Positions 34,001-45,735 of a DNA stretch of 64,000 bases are shown here, in pieces (the stretch's first letter is position 1; each line of letters begins with the position of its first letter). The notes beneath the pieces were generated by a model. It did not search any database and was not told the origin of the DNA. It saw nothing but the letters and a program-made list of their open reading frames with translations. Position numbers and translations under genes: made by a program. Location of the stretch: positions 248,001 through 312,000 of the forward strand of contig NW_025944107.1 in NCBI RefSeq assembly GCF_000764305.2. Direction: 5' to 3'. The stretch comes from Hyalella azteca. Its lineage: Eukaryota; Arthropoda; Malacostraca; Amphipoda; Hyalellidae.

Positions 34001-34550
34001 CCATAGGGCATAAAATACCGCATACAATTCAGATCTATGAGGGTATCTTTCGCGATTGAAATATATTTTTCAAAATGACTTGCATAACCACTTTTTCCCG
34101 TGTGTGTTAAATTCATTGAAAGGGAAAATGAACTTTTGATTTTCTGTGTCTATATTTCTATGTTGATGCACTCTAGGATGCCCGTGGTATATATATGTAC
34201 ATACTTGTATCAAGAGCCGAATTCGCCCAATAGAGAAAAACAACAAGAAAATTGTCAACAAGAAATACTCTCTAGTCTTCAATGAAACCTGCATAAAAGA
34301 ACAGCTTCTGCCAAACTACACAAATACTTGTATTCTTACATAATTGTGTGAATTTTTCAAATGATAAAGCAGAAATACTTAAATTACGGCATCTGAGGAG
34401 CACAGTTATCAGGAAGTGTTTGCGTCGCCTTGACCTTCCTCAACGGAGCCCGTTACGCGTAGCGGCGCCGCCAATATTTATTTCTATAATTAAGTTAAGT
34501 TATTAAGTTATTAAGTCATATTAAGAACATAAAGTTAATCGTCACCGGAT
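25083..34550. other. AT-rich intergenic region, no gene seen
   Basis: About 9.5 kb with no exon-like coding pattern. It starts with the 3' untranslated region of the anoctamin gene. A 23-bp direct repeat (TAATACTTTCACTACTCATA...) occurs at 28013-28035 and 28053-28075. A promoter for the riboflavin transporter may lie here or further down but was not recognised. Confidence 0.5.
25468..25473 (+). terminator. Candidate poly(A) signal AATAAA for the anoctamin gene
   Basis: First AATAAA after the stop codon, 386 bases downstream. Further candidates follow at 26068-26073 and 26331-26336. Which one is used cannot be decided from sequence. Confidence 0.35.
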
Positions 34551-34551
34551 T

Positions 34552-34915
34552 AAGTGAGGGGAACACGTGTAATGTAGGTGAGGGGGACACGTGTAATGTA
34601 GGCGAGGGGGACACGTGTAATATAGGCGAGGGGAACACGTGTAATGTAGGTGAGGGGAACACGCGTAATGTAGGCGAGGGGAACACGTGTAATGTAGGTG
34701 AGGGGGACACGTGTAATGTAGGTGAGGGGGACACGTGTAATGTAGGTGAGGGGAACACGTGTAATGTAGGTGAGGGGGACACGTGTAATGTAGGTGAGGG
34801 GGACACGTGTAATGTAGGTGAGGGGAACACGTGTAATGTAGGCGAGGGGAACACGTGTAATGTAGATGAGGAGAAACACGTGCAATCTGAATGGTTGTGG
34901 AACACGTGTAATCCA
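34552..34915. repeat. 24-bp minisatellite with 14 CACGTG E-boxes
   Basis: About 15 copies of GGTGAGGGGAACACGTGTAA followed by TGTA. Every unit carries the palindromic E-box CACGTG except one (CACGCG). The 24-bp period is divisible by three, so several frames stay open through it; none looks like a gene. Confidence 0.9.
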
Positions 34916-35820
34916 GGACAGGGGTAAAATATATCAAAATAATCAAAAAACAATACGGCCACAAGAACTTGCGATCAATTCGTGGTTAGTTTTTTGTTCA
35001 TTACATATCAATTAATATGTCGATTTGAGAGGCATATTGTTGTGGTTTGAGCTGTGGATTGTCTGTAGATTACTAGATTGTAGATTGCTAGGTTTCCATG
35101 CTTGATAAATATTAATCCTACTTCGCACAATTCCTGTGAAATTAATTCAGATTTTTAGTCATACACTATGAACCAAAATTTATCTCGTTCAACTTCTGCT
35201 TCAACTCAAGTGCATGACTATGGTTGAACTCATTTTGGGGTGGGCGCTCGTAAAATGCATTAATCCTTCAATGTTTTTTCGTTAAAAATTTATTTCGGGA
35301 CATAGAAATAGATTTCATATGAACATACAATATGAAACATGAGTTGCGAGGCAAAACTAGGTCTTCCGATGAATTTCGTGCCTCTTACTAGTATACCTGT
35401 TATCTTTGGGAATTTATTTGATTTTCTCGAGTCATGTTCACTGAGCAGCGGCACAAGTGCGGACACTTGTACAGCTGCGCAGGTGTCAGCTCATCTCTCT
35501 TGTATTGACCGCTCGTCAGGAGTTTGTAGACAAAAAAGATATGCAAATCAAGAGAGACTTCTTCTTTATTATAGGTATTATAATATGTGAATGAATAAAA
35601 AACGCGGTGAAAAATATTTTTTAACTCTTAAATTGTTTATAACTATTTATTCAGCATTCATTTGCAATTTTTTTCCGAAATATTCAAACATTTCAGTTCT
35701 TCTTCCGTCTTTAGCCCAACGGATTGCATTGTAGTTGGACTTATTACAAATTACCAGGAGTGACAGCTGTTGCTGTCTCTTCATATCATAAATATGAAGG
35801 TTATATGAACCAATAACCAA

Positions 35821-36300
35821 TACAAGTTATATGATAATATGAAATATGATAAAATATCATATAACCTGTATCGGCAGATGCTTCGAGAAAATTTAACGAT
35901 TTTCATCTGCAACAATGATATAAATTCTTGGTCCCACGGTTCATTGATTAACCTTATCAATTTTCAGACACTTTTCAGACACCACCTAACAAACGATATG
36001 TAGGGAGAAATTACCCGACATGTGATCTCTTTTGTCGTTTATAGCTATGGCAAACTTATCTCTAATAATCAGAAGCGTCTCTATGGTGTGGAAAATACTT
36101 ATAATCAGCATGACAAGGCCAAATTATGCATTGACGGATGTGCTTTTAAGTTTCTATAATACAATTTGAGAAGCACAGGTGAAGCGTCAACGATGAATGC
36201 TGCCCTATAGCCTTCTAGTCGTTTAGATTGTAATGGTGATTTTGAAATCTGTTATTGCCAATCACAGAAAACAATCACATTGTTTTCTGTGATTGACAAT
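35821..36300. repeat. Two short hairpins
   Basis: Inverted arms of about 16 bases at 35821-35870 (ACAAGTTATATGATA / TATCATATAACCTGT) and of 22 bases at 36254-36300 (CAATCACAGAAAACAAT / ATTGTTTTCTGTGATTG), each with one mismatch. Confidence 0.55.
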
Positions 36301-37017
36301 ATCCTGGACCTTGATTTGAACTTGTGCACCGCTGAGGGAAGGTATATAAAGCTATATGCAAGGTTATTTTTAAGTTAATAATTGTCCTGTTACTATTTAA
36401 AAATTTTTCATCATTTCAGTGACAATTAACTGCTAGACTGACTTGAATCTCTTCATTCATAGACTAGAAATTTGTGTTGTAACGCACTCAATTTTTTTGT
36501 TCGTCGAGTTTTACTGAATGTAGCGGGAAAAGCAGCAATTTGTGTGGAAATTCCCCTGAATATTCGCAACATCTTCCGCATAGAACCCGCAGCCTAACGA
36601 TGTTGCATTGTTTTAACGAGTTTATGCGATGTTTTCGTACAGTTTTAAAGTAAACGCCGGATACACGGGATAAGTTTTAGCAAAAAAAAAAAATCTAAAT
36701 TTTAATGCTAAATACGTATTATATTGATAAATTCTAGTAAACATAACATTAACTAGGTGTGTGATGGCTCAGTAGATGAATAGTCATTCCTGCTATTTTT
36801 CGATTTATATGCCGCTCGTTATCGAATGTTTTTTTTTTTCAATGTCAACATGTTAGGGTTGCTGAAGGCACACTTTTTTCCCAATGATTATGGAGACAAG
36901 AGTACTTAATAAATAAAATACGATTCCTTCTTGCCCAGAAAATTATAATAATCTGATCACATTACATTATTGGTGGCTGTTCAAAGTTCATTGATGGCAC
37001 GGGATTTCTAATATTAT

Positions 37018-37505
37018 TGTCAGCTAACCTAGAAATATTATTATCAAAGTTGCAGTACAAATATTATTTTTAAAGTTGCCGTACAAATATTATTATCAAA
37101 GTTGCCGTACAATCATTATAATCAAAGTTGCAGTAGAAATATTATCAAAGTTGTAGAACAAATACTATTATCGAAGTAGCCGTTCAAATATTATTATAAA
37201 AGCTGCCATACAAAAATTATTATCAATGTTGCCGTACAAATATTATTATCAAAGTTGCGGTACAATCATTATAATCAAAGTTGCCGTAGAAATATTATTA
37301 TCATTGTTGTAGAACAAATACTATTATCGAAGTAGCCGTACAAATATTATTATCAAAGTTGCCATACAAATATTATCAATGTTGCCGTACAAATATTATT
37401 ATCAATGTTGCCGTACAATCATTATAATCAAAGTTGCTATAGAAATATTATTATCAAAGTTGCCGTACAAATATTATTATCAATGTTGCCGTACAAATAA
37501 TATTG
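37018..37505. repeat. About 26-bp tandem array upstream of the riboflavin transporter
   Basis: About 18 imperfect copies of CAAATATTATTATCAAAGTT followed by GCCGTA. No coding potential. Confidence 0.85.
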
Positions 37506-39000
37506 TAAAAGTGTTCTTACAAGTTCATGGCGCTGCCGGCTGAATGTACTTGGGTGAAGGTTGACGACGCTGTGTCAGACGGGCTAGTTGGTAGATGTTG
37601 CGCTGCTGTAACAGGAGCAGTTGCGTAACATGCGCGACACATATACGGATTCTTTTGAGATGGAAATGTCTAGGCGATAATTTTATTTTTACTTGGGTTG
37701 TCTTGGGGTATGCATTTTTCATGGTTTTGAATGTAGAGCTATTTTTATCAAAATCTGAGATTGATTTCAATGAATGACAACATTTCATAATATGAAAAAA
37801 ATTTGCAGTTGGCGAAAATATATTTTAGCCTGATCAAGCGATTTTTCATTTTCAAATTTTTCCATTTTCAGGCGATTTTGAATTTTTCATTTGTTTAGTT
37901 TGTATATATAAATATAAAGTTACGACGCAACCCTCCGATTGATTCATCGTAAAAAAGTTCATATTTGTCAGATAATGCGCCTAGCTGCCTTTAATTATTT
38001 ACGTTCACCTTTTCTACAATAAATAAAGCTTTCGATAATTAATGCTGGAAACCCTACAATTTTATGCCCAACAAACTAATTTTTAGTCCATTTTTCTTGG
38101 TCTCAAGCGACAGCGGCCGCTTATATGATAGGAACAGGATTTGCATTTTCACTTCAATAATTTTCGCAGCCAAATTCTTGCAAAAGGTTCATTGATCTGT
38201 TTTTCCTATGAATGATCGTCAGTATTTAGCCAATGAATAACTTCTTGTAATGCAACTGCAACAGATAATCTTACTTCATACAAGCTCATCCATTGAGAGG
38301 TTGCGCTATCATGCGCTATGCAGTACGTTGCCGAGAATGGCTTTCTTCATTCGTAATACAGTATTAATTTCATTGCTAGGTTACACTTAGAGAAATGAAT
38401 GGGTAAAACTGCCCTAATAGTGTCGAATTTTTTCACGCACAGCGAAAACCAGACGTAGCACAGATACGTTATTTTGTCATGCCAAACTGGGTTTGGGATG
38501 ACCGGCACAAGGGTGTAATAAACTGCATCGCTATTCTGACAAAGTCTCACTTATTTCTTTGAGTATTTGCCAATTTGTTGTATTGTTCCTGAATTTGTCT
38601 GAAATATTGTTTCCTGCTTTCTATATAAGAACGTAATTTCAGTTGGATTACTTATGTATACGAAATAATGTCGTTCATGAAGATTAATATAAAAAACCAT
38701 GTGATTGCAGGAATGGAGAGGTGAGTGTGAAAATTGTTCCTTATTATTTTCCGATTTTATTTATATATATGTTCTACAGATATTATGCAAACCTTCCAAA
38801 AAATTGCTATATTTTCTTCGAGATAAAATTTCTCTCTTCGAAGCTGGAACAGAACTTCAAGATTATAAACTTTTACTAACGTTTATAAAGTATAGAAATT
38901 TTCATGTTCAGACTGAACTAATTTGTATACCCTAAATAAACAGTAATATTAAAACAATATTAGTAGGTAGGTTGCCGTTGAACTCAAGCAGGCAACCACA

Positions 39001-39153
39001 ATGTCGAAACGCCACTTAATCAACACACTCGCCATACTCTTCGGCGTGGGAGCTTGGGTGTCAGTCAATGGGATCTGGGTGGAACTGCCTCTCATGGTGG
39101 ACAGTCTGCCGGAGGGCTGGGCTCTTCCATCTTATCTTTCCGTCATAATACAG
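39001..39153 (+). CDS. SLC52: Riboflavin transporter exon 1
   Basis: Starts at an ATG in good context (CCACAATGTC) and encodes 51 codons: [20 protein letters not shown], then [20 protein letters not shown] and [11 protein letters not shown]. Donor GTGAGA at 39154, phase 0. This is helix 1 with the conserved NGIWVELPL motif and the start of helix 2. The last 42 bases (codons for [14 protein letters not shown]) and the donor are echoed downstream in about 103-bp units (39215-39256, 39318-39359, 39420-39461, 39526-39567, then degenerate). Confidence 0.93.
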
Positions 39154-39750
39154 GTGAGATATGGGCGTGAAATAGGTGAAAAATTACTATTTTTATTGTA
39201 GAAAGTGACTGCTTGAAGGCTGCGATCTTTCATCTTATCTTTCCGTCATAATACAGGTGAGATATGGGCGTGAAATTGGTGGAAAAATTACTCTTTTATT
39301 GTAGAAAGTGACTGCCTGAAGGCTGCGATCTTCCATCGTATCTCTCAGTTATAATACAGGTGAGATCAGAGCATAAAATTAGTAGAAAATTACTCTTTCA
39401 TTGTTTAAAGTTACTACTTGAAGGCTGGGCTCTTCCATCTTATCTCTCTGTCATAATACAGGTGAGACATGGGCGTGAAATTTGTGAAAAATTACTCTCT
39501 TGGTAATTTTAGAAAGTGACTGTTAAAAGCTTGCGATCTTCCATTTCATCTCTTTGTCATAATACAGGTGAAATATGTGCAAAAAATGGTAAAAAATATA
39601 CTTTCTTATTGTAGAAAGTTACTGACGAGGGCTGGGCTTTACTTTGTTATCATCTGACCATCGTAATATAGGAGAAGTTTGGACGCGAAATTAGCGAAAA
39701 ATATTTTTTTTTGTTGCCTGAAGGTTAGTTTCTTCCATCTTCTCCTATTT
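39112..39750. repeat. About 103-bp donor-spanning array after riboflavin transporter exon 1
   Basis: Exon end plus donor recurs at 39215-39256, 39318-39359, 39420-39461 and 39526-39567, each followed by GTGAG or GTGAA, then two degenerate copies to about 39750. Each intronic unit also contains a TTGTAG- or TTTTAG-like potential acceptor. Confidence 0.95.
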
Positions 39751-40633
39751 ATCTCTATTTGTGAGGTCTGGGTGTACAATTTGTTAAAAATTATACATTT
39801 TTGATACAGAAAGTTCAGCCGTGCATAATGCTATCGTGAAAATTCATCCGCTAGACGTTTACGCCTAAGGTATTCAAAGTCTCTCACATTCTTCAAATTT
39901 CTGACTCGTGATAAATTATGATATTACTAATACCATAATTTCGCTGAATTTTGTTAATAATTCGTTGAATTTATTTAATTGACCAATTTAATTAAATTTA
40001 ATGAATCCATAAAGAGGAATAAAAAAATAATTAGAGTGCATTGGAGCGCACATTCCTTAAACTGATTCTTTGTGATACGTAAAATAAATAAATTTCTGTG
40101 ATATATGTGTCTAGAATAAAGAAATTTAATTCAGTCCGTGCCACAAATTATTTATAATTTATTATAATGATTACAAACAAGTCGTTCATCGAATACGTTT
40201 TTTCTTGGATCTATTCCAAACAGCATGATGATTATATAACACAACCTGTAAACTGACCATCTAAATGAGTAATTGGGAGCAGGATTTCTTCCGCTATAAA
40301 AAAAATGTTGAACCATTTATTTTCCATGCATGGTTTTAAATTGATTTTTTATGGGAGGAAGTCTGAAAGGGCATAAATGCAGTAAAAAATGTTACGTATG
40401 CATTTTATTATTTTCGTTTAGCATTATCTAGAACAATACTTTTCTTAAACAACAATTTTTTGGAGACAATATAACACTGATTTTCAGACGTGGTTATAAT
40501 ATTGATGATGTAGGTTTCATTAGTTGTGATAAAGCACGTTGCCACTTCCACTCATGGTGTCGCTGTAAGTACATTAACTCTTACGTACGTATCTATAAAG
40601 AAAATTCTTTTATTAATGTTCATTTTCTTTCAG

Positions 40634-41731
40634 ATCGCCAACATCGGTCCCATATCATACTCCGTTCTGCAATTGTTGCGACCTGTCAAGAGATTGTCAG
40701 CTTTTGTCTACTTTTTATTGACGATTGGATGCATTGCTTCCCTTCTCCTGTTCTTCTTCTGGGACACCACGACTTACATCAACGGAGAAGAACACTCCAC
40801 CGCCTTGTTCATCCTCATATTCTTCTTGGCCACCGTAGATTGTACTTCATCCGTGCTCTATTTACCATACATGGCGTCTTGGAAGAGCCTGTACCTGCCT
40901 TATTATTCTGTAGGGGAAGGACTTTCGGGCTTCTTGCCAGCTGTAGTTGCTTTATCACAGGGCGTTGGGTCTTCAGATGACGGCGGTGGAGAAATAACTC
41001 CGAACTCGAGCACAACTGTTGCAAGCGTTTCTCTACTTACTGGAGTGTACAAAAAAGCGGACAGCGCTTCCAACACCGGTCCCAATTTTTCCGTTTCTGT
41101 GTTCTTTTTGATACTATTCTTCATGATGCTTGTGAGCTCCATTGCCTTTTCTACACTCGACTTGCTTCCTAGCATTCAAGACGAGAGATCCATTAACTAT
41201 AAGCACGCAAGCTGCAAAACGCTGCCAACGATAGCATCAGGTCACGGTAGTTCGAATAACGGTTACCGAAACGGCCAACACGACATCAGAAAACAGCCCT
41301 CACCTTTTGATGACCAACAGAACGTCGAACAAACGCACGAAACTTCGTCTGACTTGCCAAGCAACAGTTCTGACGGCACCAACAGTTTACTGGTCGATGA
41401 AAACGGCACCTTCGAGTGGTCTCTTCCGTTGTTCTCGTTCTTGTTAGCCGCGCAGTTCTTCGCTAGTCTCCTCATGAACGGCTTCCTACCGTCCATACAG
41501 TCGTACTCGTGCGCCCCGTACGGCACCACAACCTACCACCTCGCAGCCGCTCTTTCGGCCTTCGCCAACCCCTGCGCTGCCTTCACCACCGCGCTCGTGA
41601 GGCGGTCCAAGCTGAGCGTCGTGGCGGTGATGCTGGCGGTGGGTGCGGCCTTCGCTGCCTACGCCATCACCACCGCTGCCATGAGCCCCATCCCCCCTCT
41701 CGTCGGCACGCTGGCGGGATCCATCATAGTC
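40634..41731 (+). CDS. SLC52: Riboflavin transporter exon 2 (helices 2-9)
   Basis: Acceptor CAG at 40631-40633 after a TTTTCTTT tract; donor GTAAGT at 41732. There are 366 codons, phase 0 both ends. It opens IANIGPISYSVLQLLRPVKR, followed by several hydrophobic helices. Conserved blocks are VLYLPYMASW, YYSVGEGLSGFLPAVVALSQ and NGFLPSIQSYSCAPYG. Two hydrophilic stretches hold N-glycosylation sequons (NSST; NFS) and a long Ser/Asn/Gln-rich loop (about 41190-41400) that looks disordered and probably corresponds to the large central loop of RFVTs. The 3' part becomes markedly more GC-rich (from about 41500). Confidence 0.95.
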
Positions 41732-44413
41732 GTAAGTTTATTTTCTTTTAATTTTAATAACTTTTATTTGTTTTCTCTAATATTGATAGTTTGCTGATCT
41801 TCCATATTCACAAACTTTTTAACATGCTTATAGTTTTTTTTCAATACTTGAAAATATTTTTGAATAACCAATTCTTATATTTTCATTTAATTTCCACGAA
41901 TTACTTTGCTTTATCAAATCTTGCAATGTTAGATTCGCATTCCAAATTTATATATTCCACCAAATCATACTTAATCGCAAAATGAAACGCTTTTTCTTGC
42001 ATCTTGAGAGATTAAACTACATATTGAATTGATAGTCTTCATATAACACAATATAATAAAAATTTATTAGAGGTGATCACTTACAGAATCTTCATTATAG
42101 TTGATATCCTTGCAAAGCTGCTTTCAATGAAAACGGCGTACTCTTCATTCATTTTTCGTTTCTACTAACAAAAATTCTAAAAGTAGCAATAGTGAAGGTT
42201 TCTGAGGATTTTAGTTGGAACTCGCTAACAAGCTACGACAACTTTCATTGAATAGTATGAACTAATCCATTATAATTTCTAGGCAAGGATGACATTTTTT
42301 AATCTGCCGAGAATGAAAATTTATTTCGCGACAGTTTCTTAACCTTCAATCTCCTAATGCCAGATGATTTGCGAGACGTAATGCAATTTTGTATTAAAAT
42401 CTCGTTTCAGTTCTAGCCCATGAAATGAGATGTACTGAAGTTTGTACCCGCTATACCTAGTTGCCACTTCTGTTAGAATAATTATTTATATGAACAATCG
42501 GCGGACAGTGTGGCTGTTTCCTGTACTCAGCGTCAATTGTGATATTTTTTTAATGAGTTAAATTTTTATAACTCAGATACCACGAACACCCTTTTTGTTT
42601 AATTACTGAATCAACAGTATTTTCCGCGAGTTTCACTATGTGAAGTTTTTTCAGTTAAATTTTAGTTACAAAATTTAGGAGTTAGAGTTACGAGGGTTGA
42701 CGGGACCTTTTAATAGATTTATATAGAACTTATGACGACGAAAAAATATCCCTATGTATACCCGATGAATAGAATTTAAAAGGCTTTCGTCATTCCTAGT
42801 AAAACGCAATGCTGGACTCCTTTGTGAAGTGATTCCACAGGTATGATTCAAGTCACGGAATCGCTTAATGCTTGCGTGCCACCACGTCCAACACCTCTGC
42901 TTTGTGCGTAACGAATTTGTCAATCCTAATGTCAGCCTTTCTTTCACCACAGAACGCTCTCTGTAATATATTCTTTGGTATCTCTTTGTTGCTTTCAGTT
43001 TTAAAGGTTATTGATATCAGTAAAGATTGTGGGCAATGAAATGACATTCAGAGGCTGGGTTAATCGGATTACAGAGTTCCCTGCCCCACGGAACCCTTTG
43101 CACTCCTGTGTTAGTTTTTCAGTCTCGGTCCGGAGTTTATCGGTGCTCAATTTCAATGTCAGTTGGTAAATCACTGCGCTGGACTAAGTGAGGTGACCTC
43201 TTTGTGCACAGACTTCTCATGATAATTTTTCGAAGAACTGAATCTGTCATGTTGAAATTTCTCTTTTGAAAATTATCCCATCTATTATTTCACTGAACGA
43301 TAACGCTTTCTGTAACCTGAGATTCTACGGAGCTTGCTATTTGAACTCGCCTGACTGTTGAACTTTTCCAATTATATGTATGAATACTTTATTGGGTGAT
43401 AAAAGTTATCTATCTGGCTGGTAATTCTGCGCACAATATTGGCCTACTTCTGTAGAGTACCTCATTACTATTTTTATCTCAGATTCATGTGTTATGAAGA
43501 ACTGATAATGTGATATAATAAGCATAAAATTTTGATATATAATTGTCAATCGATGAACTAGTATCTATCTTTCGGTTAAATGAATACAGATTTATTAAAG
43601 TGGTTTCTTTGAAACCTCAAGAGCGAATCACAACAATTACAATTCTTTGTAGTGGAAAGAGCCTTTGTGACACTTTATCAGAAATCTTTTAGAAAGACAC
43701 CTAAAAAGCCTTTGTGAAATTGTTTTGATATCTGTGTGCCCTGACAGAGGATATTATATCGATGCCAGAGTGTTGACACGATTGTGATTGATAGTGCAAT
43801 TTCTTTCACCTAATCGTCTACTCGTGGGTGATGTGTCACACTGTGTGATGGAGTGAGAAATCTCATGACGCAAGTGATAATTAATTTCATTCTTTGGTTT
43901 GCAATGCGAGAACAAACATCGGCGCGTGATAATATTGATGACCAAGCTAAATCGAGGCATTATTTCTCCAACATAACTGCAATCTCGCTTATATTATCTG
44001 AGGACGCGTGATGGGGTCTGCATGGTCAACTAAATAAAGACCCAATACTAAATTAATTATATTTTCAAACTGGATTGCCCTTTTCCAACATGAACTCGAG
44101 TGATTTGCATATTTTTATGTAATTCATCATTTACTATCATAGTTGAGTTAAAATCCATATCGGGTGAATTTTAATGCTTAAAACTTGAAAGGTTTTCAGG
44201 GGTTGCCATCAGACTGATCCGATTGTTAATAAAATAAGAATAAATAAAAAATTCAGACCTAAGCAACATATTTGTTGGACTCGCAGGGCTAATAAATCAA
44301 TTGAACCAATTTTACGCCCAATATAAACCCCACATAAAAAGAAAATAAGCTTAATAGTTAGTAATGTTCGTTAATAATTCTCAAATATTAACATTTACCT
44401 TAATGCTGTTCAG
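41732..44413. other. Intron 2 of the riboflavin transporter, no other feature
   Basis: 2.7 kb of AT-rich sequence. A minus-strand open stretch around 42865-43047 is slightly richer in GC but matched nothing I recognise. Confidence 0.7.
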
Positions 44414-44608
44414 GTGCTGTCGTGGGTGGTGTTCACATATCTTCTGAGCTTCGTACGCGTGGAAGTGAACAACCTGCTACGCATGACGGGCGGGCAGAAA
44501 GGCAGTCGCGTGCTCTTCTGGTCAGGCGTGTCCACTCAGACTGGGTCCTTCATCGGGGCGCTCGTGGCCTTCCTGCTCGTCAACGTGGCCGGTGTCTTTT
44601 CTGCCTAA
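44414..44608 (+). CDS. SLC52: Riboflavin transporter exon 3 (C-terminus)
   Basis: Acceptor CAG at 44411-44413; stop TAA at 44606-44608; 64 codons. Encodes VLSWVVFTYLLSFVRVEVNN, then LLRMTGGQKGSRVLFWSGVS and TQTGSFIGALVAFLLVNVAG, ending VFSA. This gives the last two helices. The motif after LFW matches the terminal helix region of RFVT proteins. The intron before it is 2.7 kb. Confidence 0.92.
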   Translation: MLSWVVFTYLLSFVRVEVNNLLRMTGGQKGSRVLFWSGVSTQTGSFIGALVAFLLVNVAGVFSA

Positions 44609-45584
44609 ATTTATGCTAATTTTAATGAAGAAATATTCAAAGAAATGATAAAGGAACCGTAATGCCATAAATTGTTTCATACCTTCATTTGGTTAATGTC
44701 GCTGATGCCTCCTATGTGGAATTGGTTATTTTATTATAAGAGTTGTGCAATGATAGAGTTAACCTAATAGTTACTGTCTAATGTGTTTACAAAGCTAATG
44801 GGTAGATCATTGCGAAATTAGTATGGGTAATTTTTATCGTAGTATACTGCATAAAACAACAGGACTCCAAAACAGGTAGATAGACATATTGTTTTGATTT
44901 GTAAGCGTGTTTATTCAAGTCTTCTTGACCGATATTATTTATCGAAAGTAATATTGACGCTATTTCAACTTTGAGGCTTCCTTGTTAGTCAACTTCTGAA
45001 GCCTTTCTTTTTAGAGGGATAAATGAGTGTTCGTAGTTTAGTCTGCGTTGGTTATTGAATCAATTTTCGTAGCCTGTTTACCAGCCTTACCTGGATTTTG
45101 ATTTATTCACTAGTTGATTTTTCAGTGTAGTGAAACAGTTGAATGGTTTTCGTTCATAACTATGAATGCAAAGTCACGTTTCTGAAAATTTTTTATGTTG
45201 AATGTTGTAATTATTTGATCAAAAACAATTCATTGTTACTATTGATTATTGTCGTATTGAATCGCATACACAGCCGTTTCTAGACTGTAGTTCCTTAACC
45301 CATTATATATTTGTTCAAGTTATTTAGCTATGATTTTGATTTGGTTCCTTAAGAAACGATTCGGGAATCGCTTGACCATCAATGATCTAGTCTAGCTTTC
45401 GACGTTTGTAATTTTATCAGTGTTATTTGCATTTTTCGTGAAAAACGTTAAATTTTGAGTAGATTATTAGTTCTTTTGTATTAATGTAATATATTGTAGA
45501 TATACAGTTCTTCTGCCTGACTTTTGTTACTTCTTAGATGGATTATTTTGCTACAGAGTCGCCATTTTATCGTATCGTTTGAGG

Positions 45585-45735
45585 AATCCTGGAAGGCTTC
45601 TTCTAACATGGTCAGGAGACCAATATTCCATGTATAAAATTAGAATTAGCCTTCCTGGAAGCCTTCTTCTAATCCTGGAAGCCTTCTTCTAACATGGTCA
45701 GGAGACCAATATTCCATGTATACAATTAGAATTAA
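45585..45735. repeat. Direct duplication, about 65 bp at 86-bp spacing
   Basis: AATCCTGGAAGGCTTCTTCT plus ACATGGTCAGGAGACCAATA and following bases occur at about 45585-45648 and 45671-45734 with few differences. Confidence 0.8.

Larger units (their letters stand above)
39001..44608 (+). other. SLC52: Riboflavin transporter gene (SLC52 family), complete coding region, 3 exons
   Basis: Gene-level entry. Coding exons 39001-39153, 40634-41731 and 44414-44608 join in phase 0 to give 481 residues, close to the 445-470 typical of animal RFVT proteins. RFVTs are plasma-membrane transporters with about 11 helices that import riboflavin, the precursor of FMN and FAD, which animals cannot make. Diagnostic stretches include [59 protein letters not shown] and the final LFWSGVSTQTGS. 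A 5' untranslated exon, if any, was not identified. The nearest AATAAA downstream is at 47157. Which vertebrate paralogue (A1-A3) it matches is not meaningful for an invertebrate. Confidence 0.92.

Noticed and set aside
34516..34964. Three long overlapping minus-strand frames with Pro/Thr/His repeats
   Set aside because: They exist only because the 24-bp minisatellite is divisible by three; no start context, splice pattern or family resemblance.
38711..38720. Possible 10-nt 5' untranslated microexon (TTGCAG / GTGAGT)
   Set aside because: Signals look good but such pairs arise by chance and nothing ties it to the gene 280 bp downstream.
42675..43047. Overlapping minus-strand frames (ADIRIDKFVTHKAEVLDVV...)
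   Set aside because: Slightly gene-like composition but no recognised family, and frames break; left as unassigned intron sequence.
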